The position numbers and the translations under genes were made by a program. Shown here in pieces: positions 16,049 to 25,198 of a stretch of DNA of 64,000 nucleotides; within the stretch, counting starts at the first letter, position 1; each line of letters begins with the position of its first letter. This DNA is from Robiginitalea myxolifaciens. GTDB lineage: Bacteria; Bacteroidota; Bacteroidia; Flavobacteriales; Flavobacteriaceae. The notes beneath the pieces were generated by a model, which saw only the letters and a list, made by a program, of their open reading frames with translations, made no database searches and was not told the origin of the DNA. Location: positions 461,240-525,239 of the forward strand of contig NZ_FOYQ01000001.1 in NCBI RefSeq assembly GCF_900115205.1, read 5' to 3'.

Positions 16049-17317
16049 ATGCGGACGAAAATTAAACAATGCTACCCTTTTTACCTGTGGATTTTACTCC
16101 TGTTGGGTAACTGTTTGGCGGCATGGGCCCAACCGATGGAGGAAGTAGCCCCACCTGAGCACATAAAGTCGGTAATTTTTACCGGTCCAACCGAGGACCA
16201 GTTTCCAATTATCCGCCTCGGGCAAAGCTTTACCCTGGAATTCGATGACCTCTCGGCCAGCGAACAGGATTTCTACTATAAAATTACCCATTGCGACTAC
16301 GACTGGCAACCTTCCCAATTATTGAAGTCCCAGTACCTCAATGGTATGGATAACCAGCGGATCATTACCTATTCCAATAGTTATACCACGCTGCAGCCTT
16401 ATTCGAACTACCGCCTGAGGATTCCCAATGAGCAGGTAGGCCTGAAGGTCAGTGGAAACTACATCATTGAAATTTTTAACTCGGTAGGAGAATTGCAATT
16501 CTCCCGGCGGTTTGTCGTTTATCAGGATCGGGTTCAGGTACCTGCCTTGGTAAGACGATCGCGGGATATTCAGTTTATGGACGAGAAGCAATCCGTCCAT
16601 TTCCGCATTATCCCGACCAATATTCAACTGATCAATCCCAAGAAGGAAGTCCGGGTTGCCATCTTACAGAATTACCACTGGCCCACTGCCCTGTACGACA
16701 TCGCTCCGCAATTTACCATAGGTACCGAGCTCGTTTACCGCTACGACCAGGAAACGGCCTTCTTTGGAGGTAATGAATACCTGAATTTTGATACCAGTGA
16801 CCTGCGGGCGCCCACGGCTGCAATTTCACGGATCGAACTGGGGGATCTTTACGAGCATCACCTCTTTCCAAATCGCTATCGGTTTGATGTCCCTTATACC
16901 TATTTTCCAGACATCAACGGGGATTTTCGAATCCGCACGCTGCAGGGGAATGATGCCTCCCGGGAGGGGGAATATACCCGGGTTCATTTCCGCCTGCCCT
17001 ACACCGGGATGATTGGCCTGGACAACGTTTACATTTTTGGGAAATACAACAATTACGAGCTGGAACCCCAGAATGCGATGACCTATAATTCCGAAACCGG
17101 AAATCTGGAAGGAATGCTCTTGCTCAAGCAGGGCTTTTACAACTTCAAATACGTTATCCAGCGCGAAGATGGTACTGTGGAGCTCAATGAGATTGGCGGG
17201 AATTTCCACTTTACTGAAAACACCTATACCATACTTGTATATTACCGCGATTTCGGGGATCTTTACGATGGTGTGATCGGTGTGGGCACCGCAAATTCGA
17301 GTACGATCAGCAACTAA
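16049..17317 (+). CDS. Type IX secretion system plug-domain protein (DUF5103)
   Basis: 422 residues. A signal peptide ends near LAAWAQ (residue 27). The family signature is visible in HIKSVIFTGPTEDQFPIIRL, ITHCDYDWQPSQLLKSQYL and PYSNYRLRIPNEQ. In Flavobacterium the plug protein binds the periplasmic side of the SprA translocon and closes the channel when PorV is not bound. That role is inferred by family. The C-terminal part (YIFGKYNNYELEPQNAM) is a beta-sandwich. The DUF3667 gene follows after 12 bp and may be co-transcribed. Confidence 0.9.
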   Translation: MRTKIKQCYPFYLWILLLLGNCLAAWAQPMEEVAPPEHIKSVIFTGPTEDQFPIIRLGQSFTLEFDDLSASEQDFYYKITHCDYDWQPSQLLKSQYLNGMDNQRIITYSNSYTTLQPYSNYRLRIPNEQVGLKVSGNYIIEIFNSVGELQFSRRFVVYQDRVQVPALVRRSRDIQFMDEKQSVHFRIIPTNIQLINPKKEVRVAILQNYHWPTALYDIAPQFTIGTELVYRYDQETAFFGGNEYLNFDTSDLRAPTAAISRIELGDLYEHHLFPNRYRFDVPYTYFPDINGDFRIRTLQGNDASREGEYTRVHFRLPYTGMIGLDNVYIFGKYNNYELEPQNAMTYNSETGNLEGMLLLKQGFYNFKYVIQREDGTVELNEIGGNFHFTENTYTILVYYRDFGDLYDGVIGVGTANSSTISN

Positions 17318-17329
17318 ACTTTCGAACCC

Positions 17330-18544
17330 ATGAGCGATCAGGAATTCATGGACCAACAGGAGATCAGTGATGATCAGAAGATCCGGGACGAGCAGGTAGC
17401 CCTGGAGAACAAACCCGTTCGAAAAGCCAGCAGGTACCAGTTAAAATTCCGTGGGACGGAATGCCTGAACTGCGGACATCCCCTGGACCTGAGCGATCGT
17501 TTTTGCCCTCAGTGCGGACAAGCCAACAGCGTAAAAAAACTCGGGATGAAGGACTTTGTGGAAGAGTTCTTCGGAAGTATCATCGACTACGATTCCCGCT
17601 TGATACGTACCATGTCGGCCCTGGTGTTACGGCCCGGACGCATTACCCTCGACTATGTAAAGGGAAGGCGGATCTCCTACACGAATCCCTTTCGATTCCT
17701 CCTGAGCTTAGCGGTGATTTACTTCCTCTTACTGAGTATTGGCGGCGACTTCGGGGAATTGGATCGTTTGAACCTCGACGATAAGGTCAGTACGGCCGAG
17801 AGCGATTTTACCTTTACCCTGGAGAACACCGATAATTTGCCGGAAGAGATTCCTGCAGAGGCGCGAGCCGTGATGGATTCCCTGGGCCGCAAGGATTCTT
17901 TGAACCTGATCCAGCAATACGCCGCGGAGCAACGCCGGAAGGATTCCCTTTTAATCGCCAATCCCAAGGCCTATTTTGACCAGGTCGAAGGGGGAATGCT
18001 CGGCAGGTTGAGCACCAAGGCAAAGGCATTCTATAATCTGACGCACAAAGACACCATCTATACCTTCGAAGAAGCCACCGAAAAATACAAGCTGGAAGAT
18101 ACGGGAGAAAACAAGGTGAGCTTTGGCCTGGCGAAGTCCCTGACACGTGCCCTGAAGCAGCCGGGGAACTTTCTGGACGATCTCATCGCGAAGCTACCTT
18201 TTGCCACCTTCTTCTTTTTACCGGTATTCGCAGTCTTTGTTTATCTGGTGTACATCAGGAAAAACTATACCTACACCGATAATCTGGTCTTTTGTTTCCA
18301 CAATCAGGCGCTCTTCTTTATCTTGCTGATCGTCAGTTTTTTGATCGACAGTATTTTCGGGATTGACTCAGCCTGGTTCTTCCTTTTGGCCTTTTGTATT
18401 TACCTGTACAAAGCCATGAGGAATTTTTATAAACAGGGGAGGTTTAAAACAATCTTAAAATACCTGTTTCTCAATACTGTTTTTGTTATTTTAGCATGGG
18501 TATCCGCAATTACCCTGTTATTAGCCAGCGTATTTACGTATTAG
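17330..18544 (+). CDS. DUF3667 membrane protein with zinc ribbon
   Basis: 404 residues. A polar N terminus carries a zinc ribbon, Cys45-x2-Cys48 and Cys59-x2-Cys62 (CLNCGHPLDLSDRFCPQCGQ). The DUF3667 core follows: FFGSIIDYDSRLIRTMSALV and RPGRITLDYVKGRRISYTNP, then a transmembrane helix near residue 125. A 130-residue acidic soluble stretch separates this from three more helices at the C terminus. Function is not established for the family. It ends 2 bp before the apaG start. Confidence 0.85.
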   Translation: MSDQEFMDQQEISDDQKIRDEQVALENKPVRKASRYQLKFRGTECLNCGHPLDLSDRFCPQCGQANSVKKLGMKDFVEEFFGSIIDYDSRLIRTMSALVLRPGRITLDYVKGRRISYTNPFRFLLSLAVIYFLLLSIGGDFGELDRLNLDDKVSTAESDFTFTLENTDNLPEEIPAEARAVMDSLGRKDSLNLIQQYAAEQRRKDSLLIANPKAYFDQVEGGMLGRLSTKAKAFYNLTHKDTIYTFEEATEKYKLEDTGENKVSFGLAKSLTRALKQPGNFLDDLIAKLPFATFFFLPVFAVFVYLVYIRKNYTYTDNLVFCFHNQALFFILLIVSFLIDSIFGIDSAWFFLLAFCIYLYKAMRNFYKQGRFKTILKYLFLNTVFVILAWVSAITLLLASVFTY

Positions 18545-18546
18545 GT

Positions 18547-18933
18547 ATGATTACACAAGTTACCAAAGGGATAAAAATCTCGGTCGATACCAGCTTCGAA
18601 GGCACCTTCTTCAAGAATTACAAGATGCACTTCGCATTTGGCTATACAATCACGATCGAGAACCAGAGTAAGGACTCTGTGCAGCTTACTTCGCGGCACT
18701 GGAGGATTTACGATGCCCTGAACGACATGGAGCTTCTCGACGGCGAAGGCGTTATCGGTAAAAAGCCGGTAATCCGCCCTGGGGAAACACATACCTATAG
18801 CTCAGGATGTCTGTTGGCCTCCCCTATCGGAGCCATGAAAGGCCATTATAATATGGTTAACTTCAGTTCTACGGAACAGTTTCGCGTTTATGTACCTACC
18901 TTCAAACTCAGTGCTCCCTTCGCACTGAACTAG
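18547..18933 (+). CDS. apaG: ApaG family protein
   Basis: 128 residues from the ATG at 18547 (MITQVTKGIKISVDT). An upstream in-frame ATG at 18496 would overlap the DUF3667 gene and add residues unlike the family. Conserved ApaG segments are YTITIENQSKDSVQLTSRHW, VIGKKPVIRPGETHTYSSG and GAMKGHYNM. It is a fibronectin-III-like beta-sandwich protein; the bacterial function is unclear. Confidence 0.93.
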   Translation: MITQVTKGIKISVDTSFEGTFFKNYKMHFAFGYTITIENQSKDSVQLTSRHWRIYDALNDMELLDGEGVIGKKPVIRPGETHTYSSGCLLASPIGAMKGHYNMVNFSSTEQFRVYVPTFKLSAPFALN

Positions 18934-18985
18934 TCTAAATCGCCGACGCGACTGACCCGGATTCCTTCCGCTTAATTCCTTTTTT

Positions 18986-19011
18986 TTGGGCCTGCCCTTT
19001 TCGTACCTTTG
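18986..19011 (+). promoter_or_regulatory. Promoter of pruA
   Basis: TACCTTTG at 19004-19011 matches the -7 consensus. A TTG at 18986-18988 lies 15 bp before it, slightly short of the usual spacing. The ATG follows at 19042. Confidence 0.55.
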
Positions 19012-19041
19012 TGGCCCAAACGAAAACAAGAAACAGCGATC

Positions 19042-20670
19042 ATGGCTAACGGATTTTTCAATGTCCCCCCGGCCTTTAATGAGCCGGTCAAAAGCTACGC
19101 CCCGGGTTCTCCCGAACGCGAAGCAGTACAACAACAATACAAAGCATATTACAACGGTCAGGCCGATATCCCCATGTGGATTGGAGGCGAAGAGGTGCGC
19201 ACGGGTAACACCCGGGATATCGCTCCTCCGCATGATCACCAGCACAAGGTGGGTCAGTATCATTTGGCCGGGAAAGCCGAGGCCGAAAAAGCCATTTCAA
19301 CTGCTTTGGAGGCACGAGACTCATGGGCTGCCCTTCCGTGGGAGGAGCGCGCTGCAGTTTTCCTCAAAGCCGCTGAACTGATTGCCGGACCGTACCGGGC
19401 CCGTATCAATGCTGCAACCATGATGGCCCAATCCAAAACCATCCACCAGGCCGAGATCGACGCGGCTTGTGAATTGATTGATTTCCTGCGCTTCAATGTG
19501 GAATTCATGGCAGGGATCTACAAAGACCAGCCAGAATCTGCCGAAGGGATCTGGAACCGTGTGGAATACCGTGCATTGGAAGGCTTTGTATACGCCATTA
19601 CCCCGTTTAACTTCACCGCTATTGCCGGGAACCTTCCTGCATCTGCTGCGCTTATGGGAAATGCAGTGGTCTGGAAACCGAGCGACCATCAGGTGTTTTC
19701 AGCTCAGGTAATCGTCGAGGTATTCCGCGAAGCAGGTTTACCAGGCGGCGTAATCAATACAGTATTTGGCGATCCTGTTATGATCACCAACACGGTGTTG
19801 GAACATCCTGATTTCTCCGGTTTACACTTTACAGGAAGTACTCAGGTATTCAAGAACCTCTGGAAACAAATCGGGACCAATATCGAGCGCTATAAAACCT
19901 ATCCGCGCATCGTTGGGGAAACCGGAGGAAAAGATTTCATCATTGCCCACCCGACAGCCCCGGTTGCTCAGGTGGCTACCGCCATTACTCGCGGCGCCTT
20001 TGAATTGCAAGGACAGAAATGTAGTGCCGCGTCACGTGTTTACCTGCCGAAAAGCACTGCGAATGCCATCCTGGATCGCGTGAAGGCAGATATTGCCTCT
20101 TTCAACAAGCCCGGTTCTCCGGAAGACATGAGCAACTTTGTCACTGCAGTAATCCACGAGGGAGCTTTTGACAAACTGGCCTCTTATATCGACAGGGCAA
20201 AAGCCGATGCGGATGCCGAAATTTTTGCTGGCGGTGGATATGACAAGTCTGTCGGATACTTTATTGAACCGACTGTAATCCTGACCACAGACCCACACTA
20301 CGTAACTATGGAAACGGAACTTTTTGGTCCGGTGGTAACGGTATATGTCTATGAGGATGACCAATGGGAAGCTACGCTGAAGTTAGTCGATGAAACCTCG
20401 GAGTATGCCCTTACAGGAGCCGTGCTCTCAGGAGATCGCTACGCGATTGCCCAGGCTACCCGAGCCCTTGAGAATTGTGCCGGTAACTTCTATGTGAACG
20501 ACAAGCCAACAGGTGCCGTAGTAGGACAGCAACCCTTTGGAGGAGCCAGGGCTTCAGGAACCAACGATAAGGCTGGTTCAGCTCAGAACCTGCTGCGCTG
20601 GGTGAGCCCGAGACTGATCAAGGAAACCTTTGTAAGTCCGGAGGATTACCGCTATCCCTTTTTAGGATAA
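19042..20670 (+). CDS. pruA: L-glutamate gamma-semialdehyde dehydrogenase
   Basis: 542 residues from the ATG at 19042 (MANGFFNVPPAFNEPVKSY). An upstream GTG/ATG extension to 19009 would start inside the -7 box. It oxidises glutamate semialdehyde (from P5C) to glutamate with NAD+ in proline breakdown. Visible are the NAD-binding FTGSTQVFKNLW, the general base in RIVGETGGKDF, the nucleophile in GQKCSAASRVYL, and the C-terminal PFGGARASGTNDKAG. No PutA proline dehydrogenase domain is fused. The 3' end overlaps the convergent rsmG by 19 bp. Confidence 0.96.
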   Translation: MANGFFNVPPAFNEPVKSYAPGSPEREAVQQQYKAYYNGQADIPMWIGGEEVRTGNTRDIAPPHDHQHKVGQYHLAGKAEAEKAISTALEARDSWAALPWEERAAVFLKAAELIAGPYRARINAATMMAQSKTIHQAEIDAACELIDFLRFNVEFMAGIYKDQPESAEGIWNRVEYRALEGFVYAITPFNFTAIAGNLPASAALMGNAVVWKPSDHQVFSAQVIVEVFREAGLPGGVINTVFGDPVMITNTVLEHPDFSGLHFTGSTQVFKNLWKQIGTNIERYKTYPRIVGETGGKDFIIAHPTAPVAQVATAITRGAFELQGQKCSAASRVYLPKSTANAILDRVKADIASFNKPGSPEDMSNFVTAVIHEGAFDKLASYIDRAKADADAEIFAGGGYDKSVGYFIEPTVILTTDPHYVTMETELFGPVVTVYVYEDDQWEATLKLVDETSEYALTGAVLSGDRYAIAQATRALENCAGNFYVNDKPTGAVVGQQPFGGARASGTNDKAGSAQNLLRWVSPRLIKETFVSPEDYRYPFLG

Positions 20671-21284
20671 GGCAGGTACACCACCTTCTTTGTTTCGAAG
20701 AACGGATTGTCAAATTCCTCGTTCAATGGGTAAATTTTAGCCTGGGGATATGGGGCCAGTTCTTCGGTGAGGTCGCCCCCTTTAAGATAGAGGATGCCAC
20801 CCTGGCCATCCGGAGCAGGAGCCTTAATGCGATCCTTGACCCAGTGTACAAAGGTCGGCATGGCAGCCACCGCCCGACTGACCACGTAGTCAAATTTCCG
20901 GTCCATATCCTCGGCACGGATGTGGTGCGCTTCGGCATTGGTAAGTCCAAGGCCCTGGATTACGTCCTGGACCACACGGATTTTTTTCCCAATGGCATCG
21001 ACCAGTGTAAAATGGACTTCTGGAAAGCATATGGCCAAGGGTATTCCCGGGAAGCCACCACCTGTTCCTACGTCCAGAATTTGCGCCCCGGCTTTGAATT
21101 GCCAAACGCGCGCAATCCCAAGGGAATGCAGTACATGGCGCAGATATAGTTCCTCTACATCCTTGCGGCTGACCACATTGATTTTGGAATTCCAATCCTG
21201 GTAAAGCGGGCCCAATTTTTCGAATTGCCGTTTTTGACTATCGGTCAATCCCGGGAAGTGATCGAAGACTATTTGAGGATTCAT
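20652..21284 (-). CDS. rsmG: 16S rRNA (guanine527-N7)-methyltransferase
   Basis: 210 residues, family-typical length. It methylates G527 of 16S rRNA with SAM. Motif I is ILDVGTGGGFPGIPLAI and is preceded by the family segment WNSKINVVSRKDVEELYLRH. YVVSRAVAAM is a further hallmark. It has its own well-formed promoter upstream. Its last 19 bp overlap the end of pruA on the other strand. Confidence 0.95.
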   Translation of the reverse strand: MNPQIVFDHFPGLTDSQKRQFEKLGPLYQDWNSKINVVSRKDVEELYLRHVLHSLGIARVWQFKAGAQILDVGTGGGFPGIPLAICFPEVHFTLVDAIGKKIRVVQDVIQGLGLTNAEAHHIRAEDMDRKFDYVVSRAVAAMPTFVHWVKDRIKAPAPDGQGGILYLKGGDLTEELAPYPQAKIYPLNEEFDNPFFETKKVVYLPYPKKG

Positions 21285-21287
21285 CCT

Positions 21288-21295
21288 TATCTTTG
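21288..21295 (+). promoter_or_regulatory. Possible -7 box TATCTTTG for the desaturase gene
   Basis: Matches TAnnTTTG but lies 110 bp before the ATG at 21406 and has no -33 TTG at the right distance, so the assignment is tentative. Confidence 0.3.
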
Positions 21296-21306
21296 TAAAG
21301 AGTGCA

Positions 21307-21335
21307 CAAAAGTACTACTAATTTCAGGGGGACAA
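21307..21335 (-). promoter_or_regulatory. Promoter of rsmG
   Basis: On the minus strand TTG (21335-21333) is followed after 18 bp by TACTTTTG (21314-21307), a textbook Bacteroidota -33/-7 pair. The start codon lies 22 bp beyond. Confidence 0.7.
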
Positions 21336-21405
21336 CCTTTAACATCCCTCAAGTATTAATGACACGAATTTCTACGTTCTAATTCTGGAACAAGTTTACA
21401 CAAAC

Positions 21406-22509
21406 ATGGAACATTCCACTATTCGCTTTTCAAGAACAGAATCTGCCCAATTTTTCAGAACCCTCAATAAAAGGGTTAATGCATACTTCAAGGAGAACGG
21501 AATCAAAAAAACAGGTAACTGGAAACTCTACCTGAAGTCTGCTGTAATGCTCTCCCTCTTTTTTGCTCCCTATTTCCTGATCCTTACCCTGGGATTGCCG
21601 AACTGGGCCAACTTACTGCTAACGATCCTCATGGGTGTTGGTATGGCCGGGGTTGGTATGAACGTAATGCACGATGGAAACCACGGGACCTTCTCCTCCA
21701 AAAAATGGGTGAATAAACTCATGGGAGGAAGTATCTACATCCTCGCTGGCAACGTGTATAACTGGCAGGTACAGCATAATGTCCTGCACCATACCTACAC
21801 GAATATCCACGAGCACGACGAAGATCTCGAGGCGGGCCGGATCATGCGTTTTTCAAAACATTCCAAATGGCGTCGTTTCCACAGGTTCCAGCACTATTAT
21901 TCTATTTTCCTCTATGGGCTGCTGACCTTTAATTGGGCCATTACTACAGACTTTCAACAGATGTATCGCTACACCAAGAGAAAGTTGTCTTACGGGAAGT
22001 TTCCGAATCCTATCGTGAACTGGAGCGTGCTGGTCATTACCAAAATCATCTATGCCTTTATCTGGATCATTATCCCCATGCTTGTCCTGGACATCGCCTG
22101 GTATAAAGTATTGCTCGGGTTCTTTATCATGCATTACACGGCCGGAGTTATCCTCAGTGTGGTATTCCAGTTGGCCCATGTGGTTGACCATGCCGATATG
22201 CCCTTACCGGAAAAAGACGGTACCATGAAAAATAGCTGGGCCATCCACCAGCTCAAGACAACCGTTAATTTCGGTACAAAAAACCGGATTGTGAACTGGT
22301 TTACCGGCGGGTTGAACCATCAGGTAGAGCACCACATCTTCCCCAATATTTCGCATATCCACTACACAAAAATTGCCAAAATTGTGAAACAGACTGCCCG
22401 GGAATTTAATTTGCCGTACAACGAGTACAAAACTACCCGGAAAGCTATACTTTCGCACTTCAGACATCTCAAGGAGCTGGGTCAAAAACCCACCCTTCAA
22501 ATGCAATAA
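21406..22509 (+). CDS. Membrane fatty acid (acyl-CoA/acyl-lipid) desaturase
   Basis: 367 residues. The three His boxes that bind the di-iron centre are HDGNHGTF, HNVLHHTYTN and HQVEHHIFP; the last has the QVEHH form of front-end and linoleoyl-CoA-type desaturases. Four or so transmembrane helices surround them (for example residues 46-82 and 200-250). It introduces a double bond into membrane fatty acids. Regiochemistry cannot be read from the sequence. There is no fused cytochrome b5 domain. The aminotransferase gene follows after 14 bp. Confidence 0.92.
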   Translation: MEHSTIRFSRTESAQFFRTLNKRVNAYFKENGIKKTGNWKLYLKSAVMLSLFFAPYFLILTLGLPNWANLLLTILMGVGMAGVGMNVMHDGNHGTFSSKKWVNKLMGGSIYILAGNVYNWQVQHNVLHHTYTNIHEHDEDLEAGRIMRFSKHSKWRRFHRFQHYYSIFLYGLLTFNWAITTDFQQMYRYTKRKLSYGKFPNPIVNWSVLVITKIIYAFIWIIIPMLVLDIAWYKVLLGFFIMHYTAGVILSVVFQLAHVVDHADMPLPEKDGTMKNSWAIHQLKTTVNFGTKNRIVNWFTGGLNHQVEHHIFPNISHIHYTKIAKIVKQTAREFNLPYNEYKTTRKAILSHFRHLKELGQKPTLQMQ

Positions 22510-22523
22510 TCAGGCAAACCGAC

Positions 22524-23711
22524 ATGAAGGAACACTTATCTGACCGGATCAATGCAATGGCAACTTCGGCCACCCTGGCTATGGCCGCCAAGGCGCGGGA
22601 ACTCCGCGGTGCAGGAAAAGACATTATTGGCTTAAGTCTGGGGGAACCCGACTTCAATATTCCTGATTTTATCAAGGAAGCCGCCAAAGAAGCCGTAGAT
22701 CAGAACTACAGCAGCTATTCGCCCGTCGATGGGTATCAGGACCTGAAAGCCGCCATAAGCCGGAAATTTAAGCGGGATAACAAGCTCGACTACGGCCTGG
22801 ATCAAATTGTGGTATCGACCGGTGCCAAACAATCCCTGGCCAACGTAGCCATGGTAATGCTCAACAAAGGCGATGAAGTAATCTTGCCGGCGCCATTCTG
22901 GGTTAGCTACAGCGATATCGTAAAGCTCGCGGAAGGGGTTCCTGTGGAAGTCCCTACCAGTATCGAGACCGATTTCAAAATGACGCCTGAGCAGTTGCGT
23001 AAGGCGATTACCCCCAAAACCAAAATGCTTTGGTTTTCTTCCCCCTGCAATCCCAGTGGATCGGTCTACAGCCAGGAGGAATTAGAAGGGCTGGTGGAAG
23101 TGCTAAAGGAACATCCGAATATCTACGTGGTTTCCGACGAAATCTACGAGCATATCAATTTTCGGGGAGGCCATGTCAGTATTGCTGCGATCGACGGCAT
23201 GTACGACCGCACGGTTACCGTAAACGGGGTATCCAAGGCCTATGCAATGACGGGATGGCGAATCGGTTTTATCGGCGCACCGGCATGGATTGCAAAAGCC
23301 TGTACAAAATTCCAGGGACAAATTACCAGTGGTGCAAACGCCATTGGCCAGCGCGCAACCATTGCTGCCCTGGATGCTCCTCTGGAAAAAATTGCGTTCA
23401 TGATCGAAAAGTTCCACCAGCGCCGGGACCTCATCCTGGGTCTGTTGGGGGAAATTCCCGGCTTCCGGCTCAATGTCCCTGAGGGCGCTTTTTATGTGTT
23501 CCCGGATATTTCAGACTATTTCGGCAAGACCATCAAGGGGACGACGATCGCAAATGCTTCTGATTTTGCACTATTCCTACTGGAAGAAGCTAATGTCGCC
23601 ACCGTAACCGGGGAAGCTTTTGGGAACCCCAATTGTATCCGGATAAGTTATGCGGCTTCCGAGGATGAAATCAAAGAGGCTGTAGCGCGGATCAAGAAGG
23701 CGCTATCCTAG
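22524..23711 (+). CDS. Pyridoxal-phosphate aminotransferase (aspartate aminotransferase family)
   Basis: 395 residues, a class I fold-type aminotransferase of the subgroup-Ib AspC/AAT kind. The PLP lysine lies in NGVSKAYAMTGWRIGF. Other hallmarks are SLGEPDFNIP, the PLP ring contacts in STGAKQSL and FSSPCNPSGSVY, and the substrate-carboxylate Arg in NCIRISYA. Probable reaction: aspartate and 2-oxoglutarate to oxaloacetate and glutamate; prephenate is an alternative acceptor in related enzymes. Its TAG shares the palindrome CTAG with the stop of the convergent trkH. Confidence 0.92.
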   Translation: MKEHLSDRINAMATSATLAMAAKARELRGAGKDIIGLSLGEPDFNIPDFIKEAAKEAVDQNYSSYSPVDGYQDLKAAISRKFKRDNKLDYGLDQIVVSTGAKQSLANVAMVMLNKGDEVILPAPFWVSYSDIVKLAEGVPVEVPTSIETDFKMTPEQLRKAITPKTKMLWFSSPCNPSGSVYSQEELEGLVEVLKEHPNIYVVSDEIYEHINFRGGHVSIAAIDGMYDRTVTVNGVSKAYAMTGWRIGFIGAPAWIAKACTKFQGQITSGANAIGQRATIAALDAPLEKIAFMIEKFHQRRDLILGLLGEIPGFRLNVPEGAFYVFPDISDYFGKTIKGTTIANASDFALFLLEEANVATVTGEAFGNPNCIRISYAASEDEIKEAVARIKKALS

Positions 23712-25198
23712 GTTCTTTTCCAGAAAGCTGGGGTCAGGAGGATCAGTACCGTAAAAAGTTCAAGGCGTCCGGCCAGCATTAAAAAGCCACACCACCATTT
23801 CGCAAGATCGGGCAGGCCACTGAAGTTATTCAGCGGGCTCAACGAACCAAATGCCGGTCCCACATTGCCGAGGGCAGAGGCGGCCCCTCCAATGGCGGAT
23901 ACGAAATCCAAGCCGAGAATCCCCAGTACAAAGGCCCCGATAATGAACAACAACATGTAGAGCACGAAAAAGGCGATGATGTTGTAAACGATGTGTTCGC
24001 TAACCGTTTTGTTGTTAAAACGCACCGGGATAATCGCACTGGGATGCAGGGTGCGTTTGAACTCCAGCAGACCATTCTTAATGATCAGGATATGGCGCAT
24101 GACCTTGATTCCCCCTGAAGTGGATCCCGCGGATCCTCCGGCAAACATGAGTCCAAAGAAAAACACGGTCAGAAAGGGGGTCCAGGCCGTGAAATCGGCC
24201 GTTACGAAACCAGTGGTAGTTACGACAGCCAGTACCTGAAATAACCCGTGGCGAAAAGCACTTTCCGCTTCGCCCCAGACTTGCGGATGATACTCGGAAA
24301 CCGGGACGTCGGCTCGGAAAAAAACGACAAGTGCCACCAGGATGGTGAACAGGAGAATAAAAATCCGGTAGAACTTAAACTCCTCGTCCCGCAATACTTT
24401 CTGAACCTTCCCCTTGAACGCAAAGTAACTCACCACAAAGTTGGTCCCCGCAAGAAACATAAACAGGATAATGATATACTGAATCAGCGGTTTATCCGAC
24501 CAATACGCTATGCTGGCGTTCTTGGTGGAAAACCCCCCGGTGGAAAGCGTGGATAAAGCGTGGTTTATGGCATCGAAGAAGGACATGCCCGCGAGCTTGA
24601 GCAGGATGGTCTCCGCTACGGTATACCCCAGGTAAATAAACCATAGGCGCTTGGCCGTATCGGTGATCCGCGGGTGTAATTTATCCCCACCCGGGCCGGG
24701 TGCTTCGGCCGCAAAGAGCTGCATTCCCCCGATACCTAGGAGCGGTAATATGGCGATAGCCAGCACGATTATCCCCATACCCCCAATCCAATGCGTCAGA
24801 CTACGCCAGAATAGCACACCTTCCGGAAGGGCCTCGATATCATTAAGGATAGAAGCTCCTGTAGTAGTGTACCCGGATATGGTTTCAAAAAAAGCATCAG
24901 TAACTGAAGGAATGGAATCCGTAAAGAGGTACGGCAACACCCCGGAAGCCGACATCACCAGCCAGCCAAAAGTCACGATAATATAGCCTTCCCTGCGCTT
25001 GACCTCTTTTTTGTGGCCACGGGTAAAATACATCGCCACAGTCCCGGCAAAAAGCGTAGTAATCGCCGCCAGGGCTATCTGGTAGGTAACTCCATCCGCA
25101 TAGATCCCGCTGATCAGGGCCGCCAGTAACATGAACCCCCCATTAAAGAGGAGCAAGAGCCCCATCAGGTGAATAATGATGCGGGAGTTCAGACCCAT
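23708..25198 (-). CDS. trkH: TrkH-type potassium uptake channel subunit
   Basis: 496 residues with about ten transmembrane segments and four pore-loop repeats of the Trk/Ktr family, seen in SGYTTTGASIL, STGGFSTKNAS and TTTGFVTADF. It forms the K+ translocating part of the Trk system in the inner membrane, gated by TrkA. Its start codon follows directly on the trkA stop (no gap), so the two are translated as a pair. Confidence 0.94.
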   Translation of the reverse strand: MGLNSRIIIHLMGLLLLFNGGFMLLAALISGIYADGVTYQIALAAITTLFAGTVAMYFTRGHKKEVKRREGYIIVTFGWLVMSASGVLPYLFTDSIPSVTDAFFETISGYTTTGASILNDIEALPEGVLFWRSLTHWIGGMGIIVLAIAILPLLGIGGMQLFAAEAPGPGGDKLHPRITDTAKRLWFIYLGYTVAETILLKLAGMSFFDAINHALSTLSTGGFSTKNASIAYWSDKPLIQYIIILFMFLAGTNFVVSYFAFKGKVQKVLRDEEFKFYRIFILLFTILVALVVFFRADVPVSEYHPQVWGEAESAFRHGLFQVLAVVTTTGFVTADFTAWTPFLTVFFFGLMFAGGSAGSTSGGIKVMRHILIIKNGLLEFKRTLHPSAIIPVRFNNKTVSEHIVYNIIAFFVLYMLLFIIGAFVLGILGLDFVSAIGGAASALGNVGPAFGSLSPLNNFSGLPDLAKWWCGFLMLAGRLELFTVLILLTPAFWKRT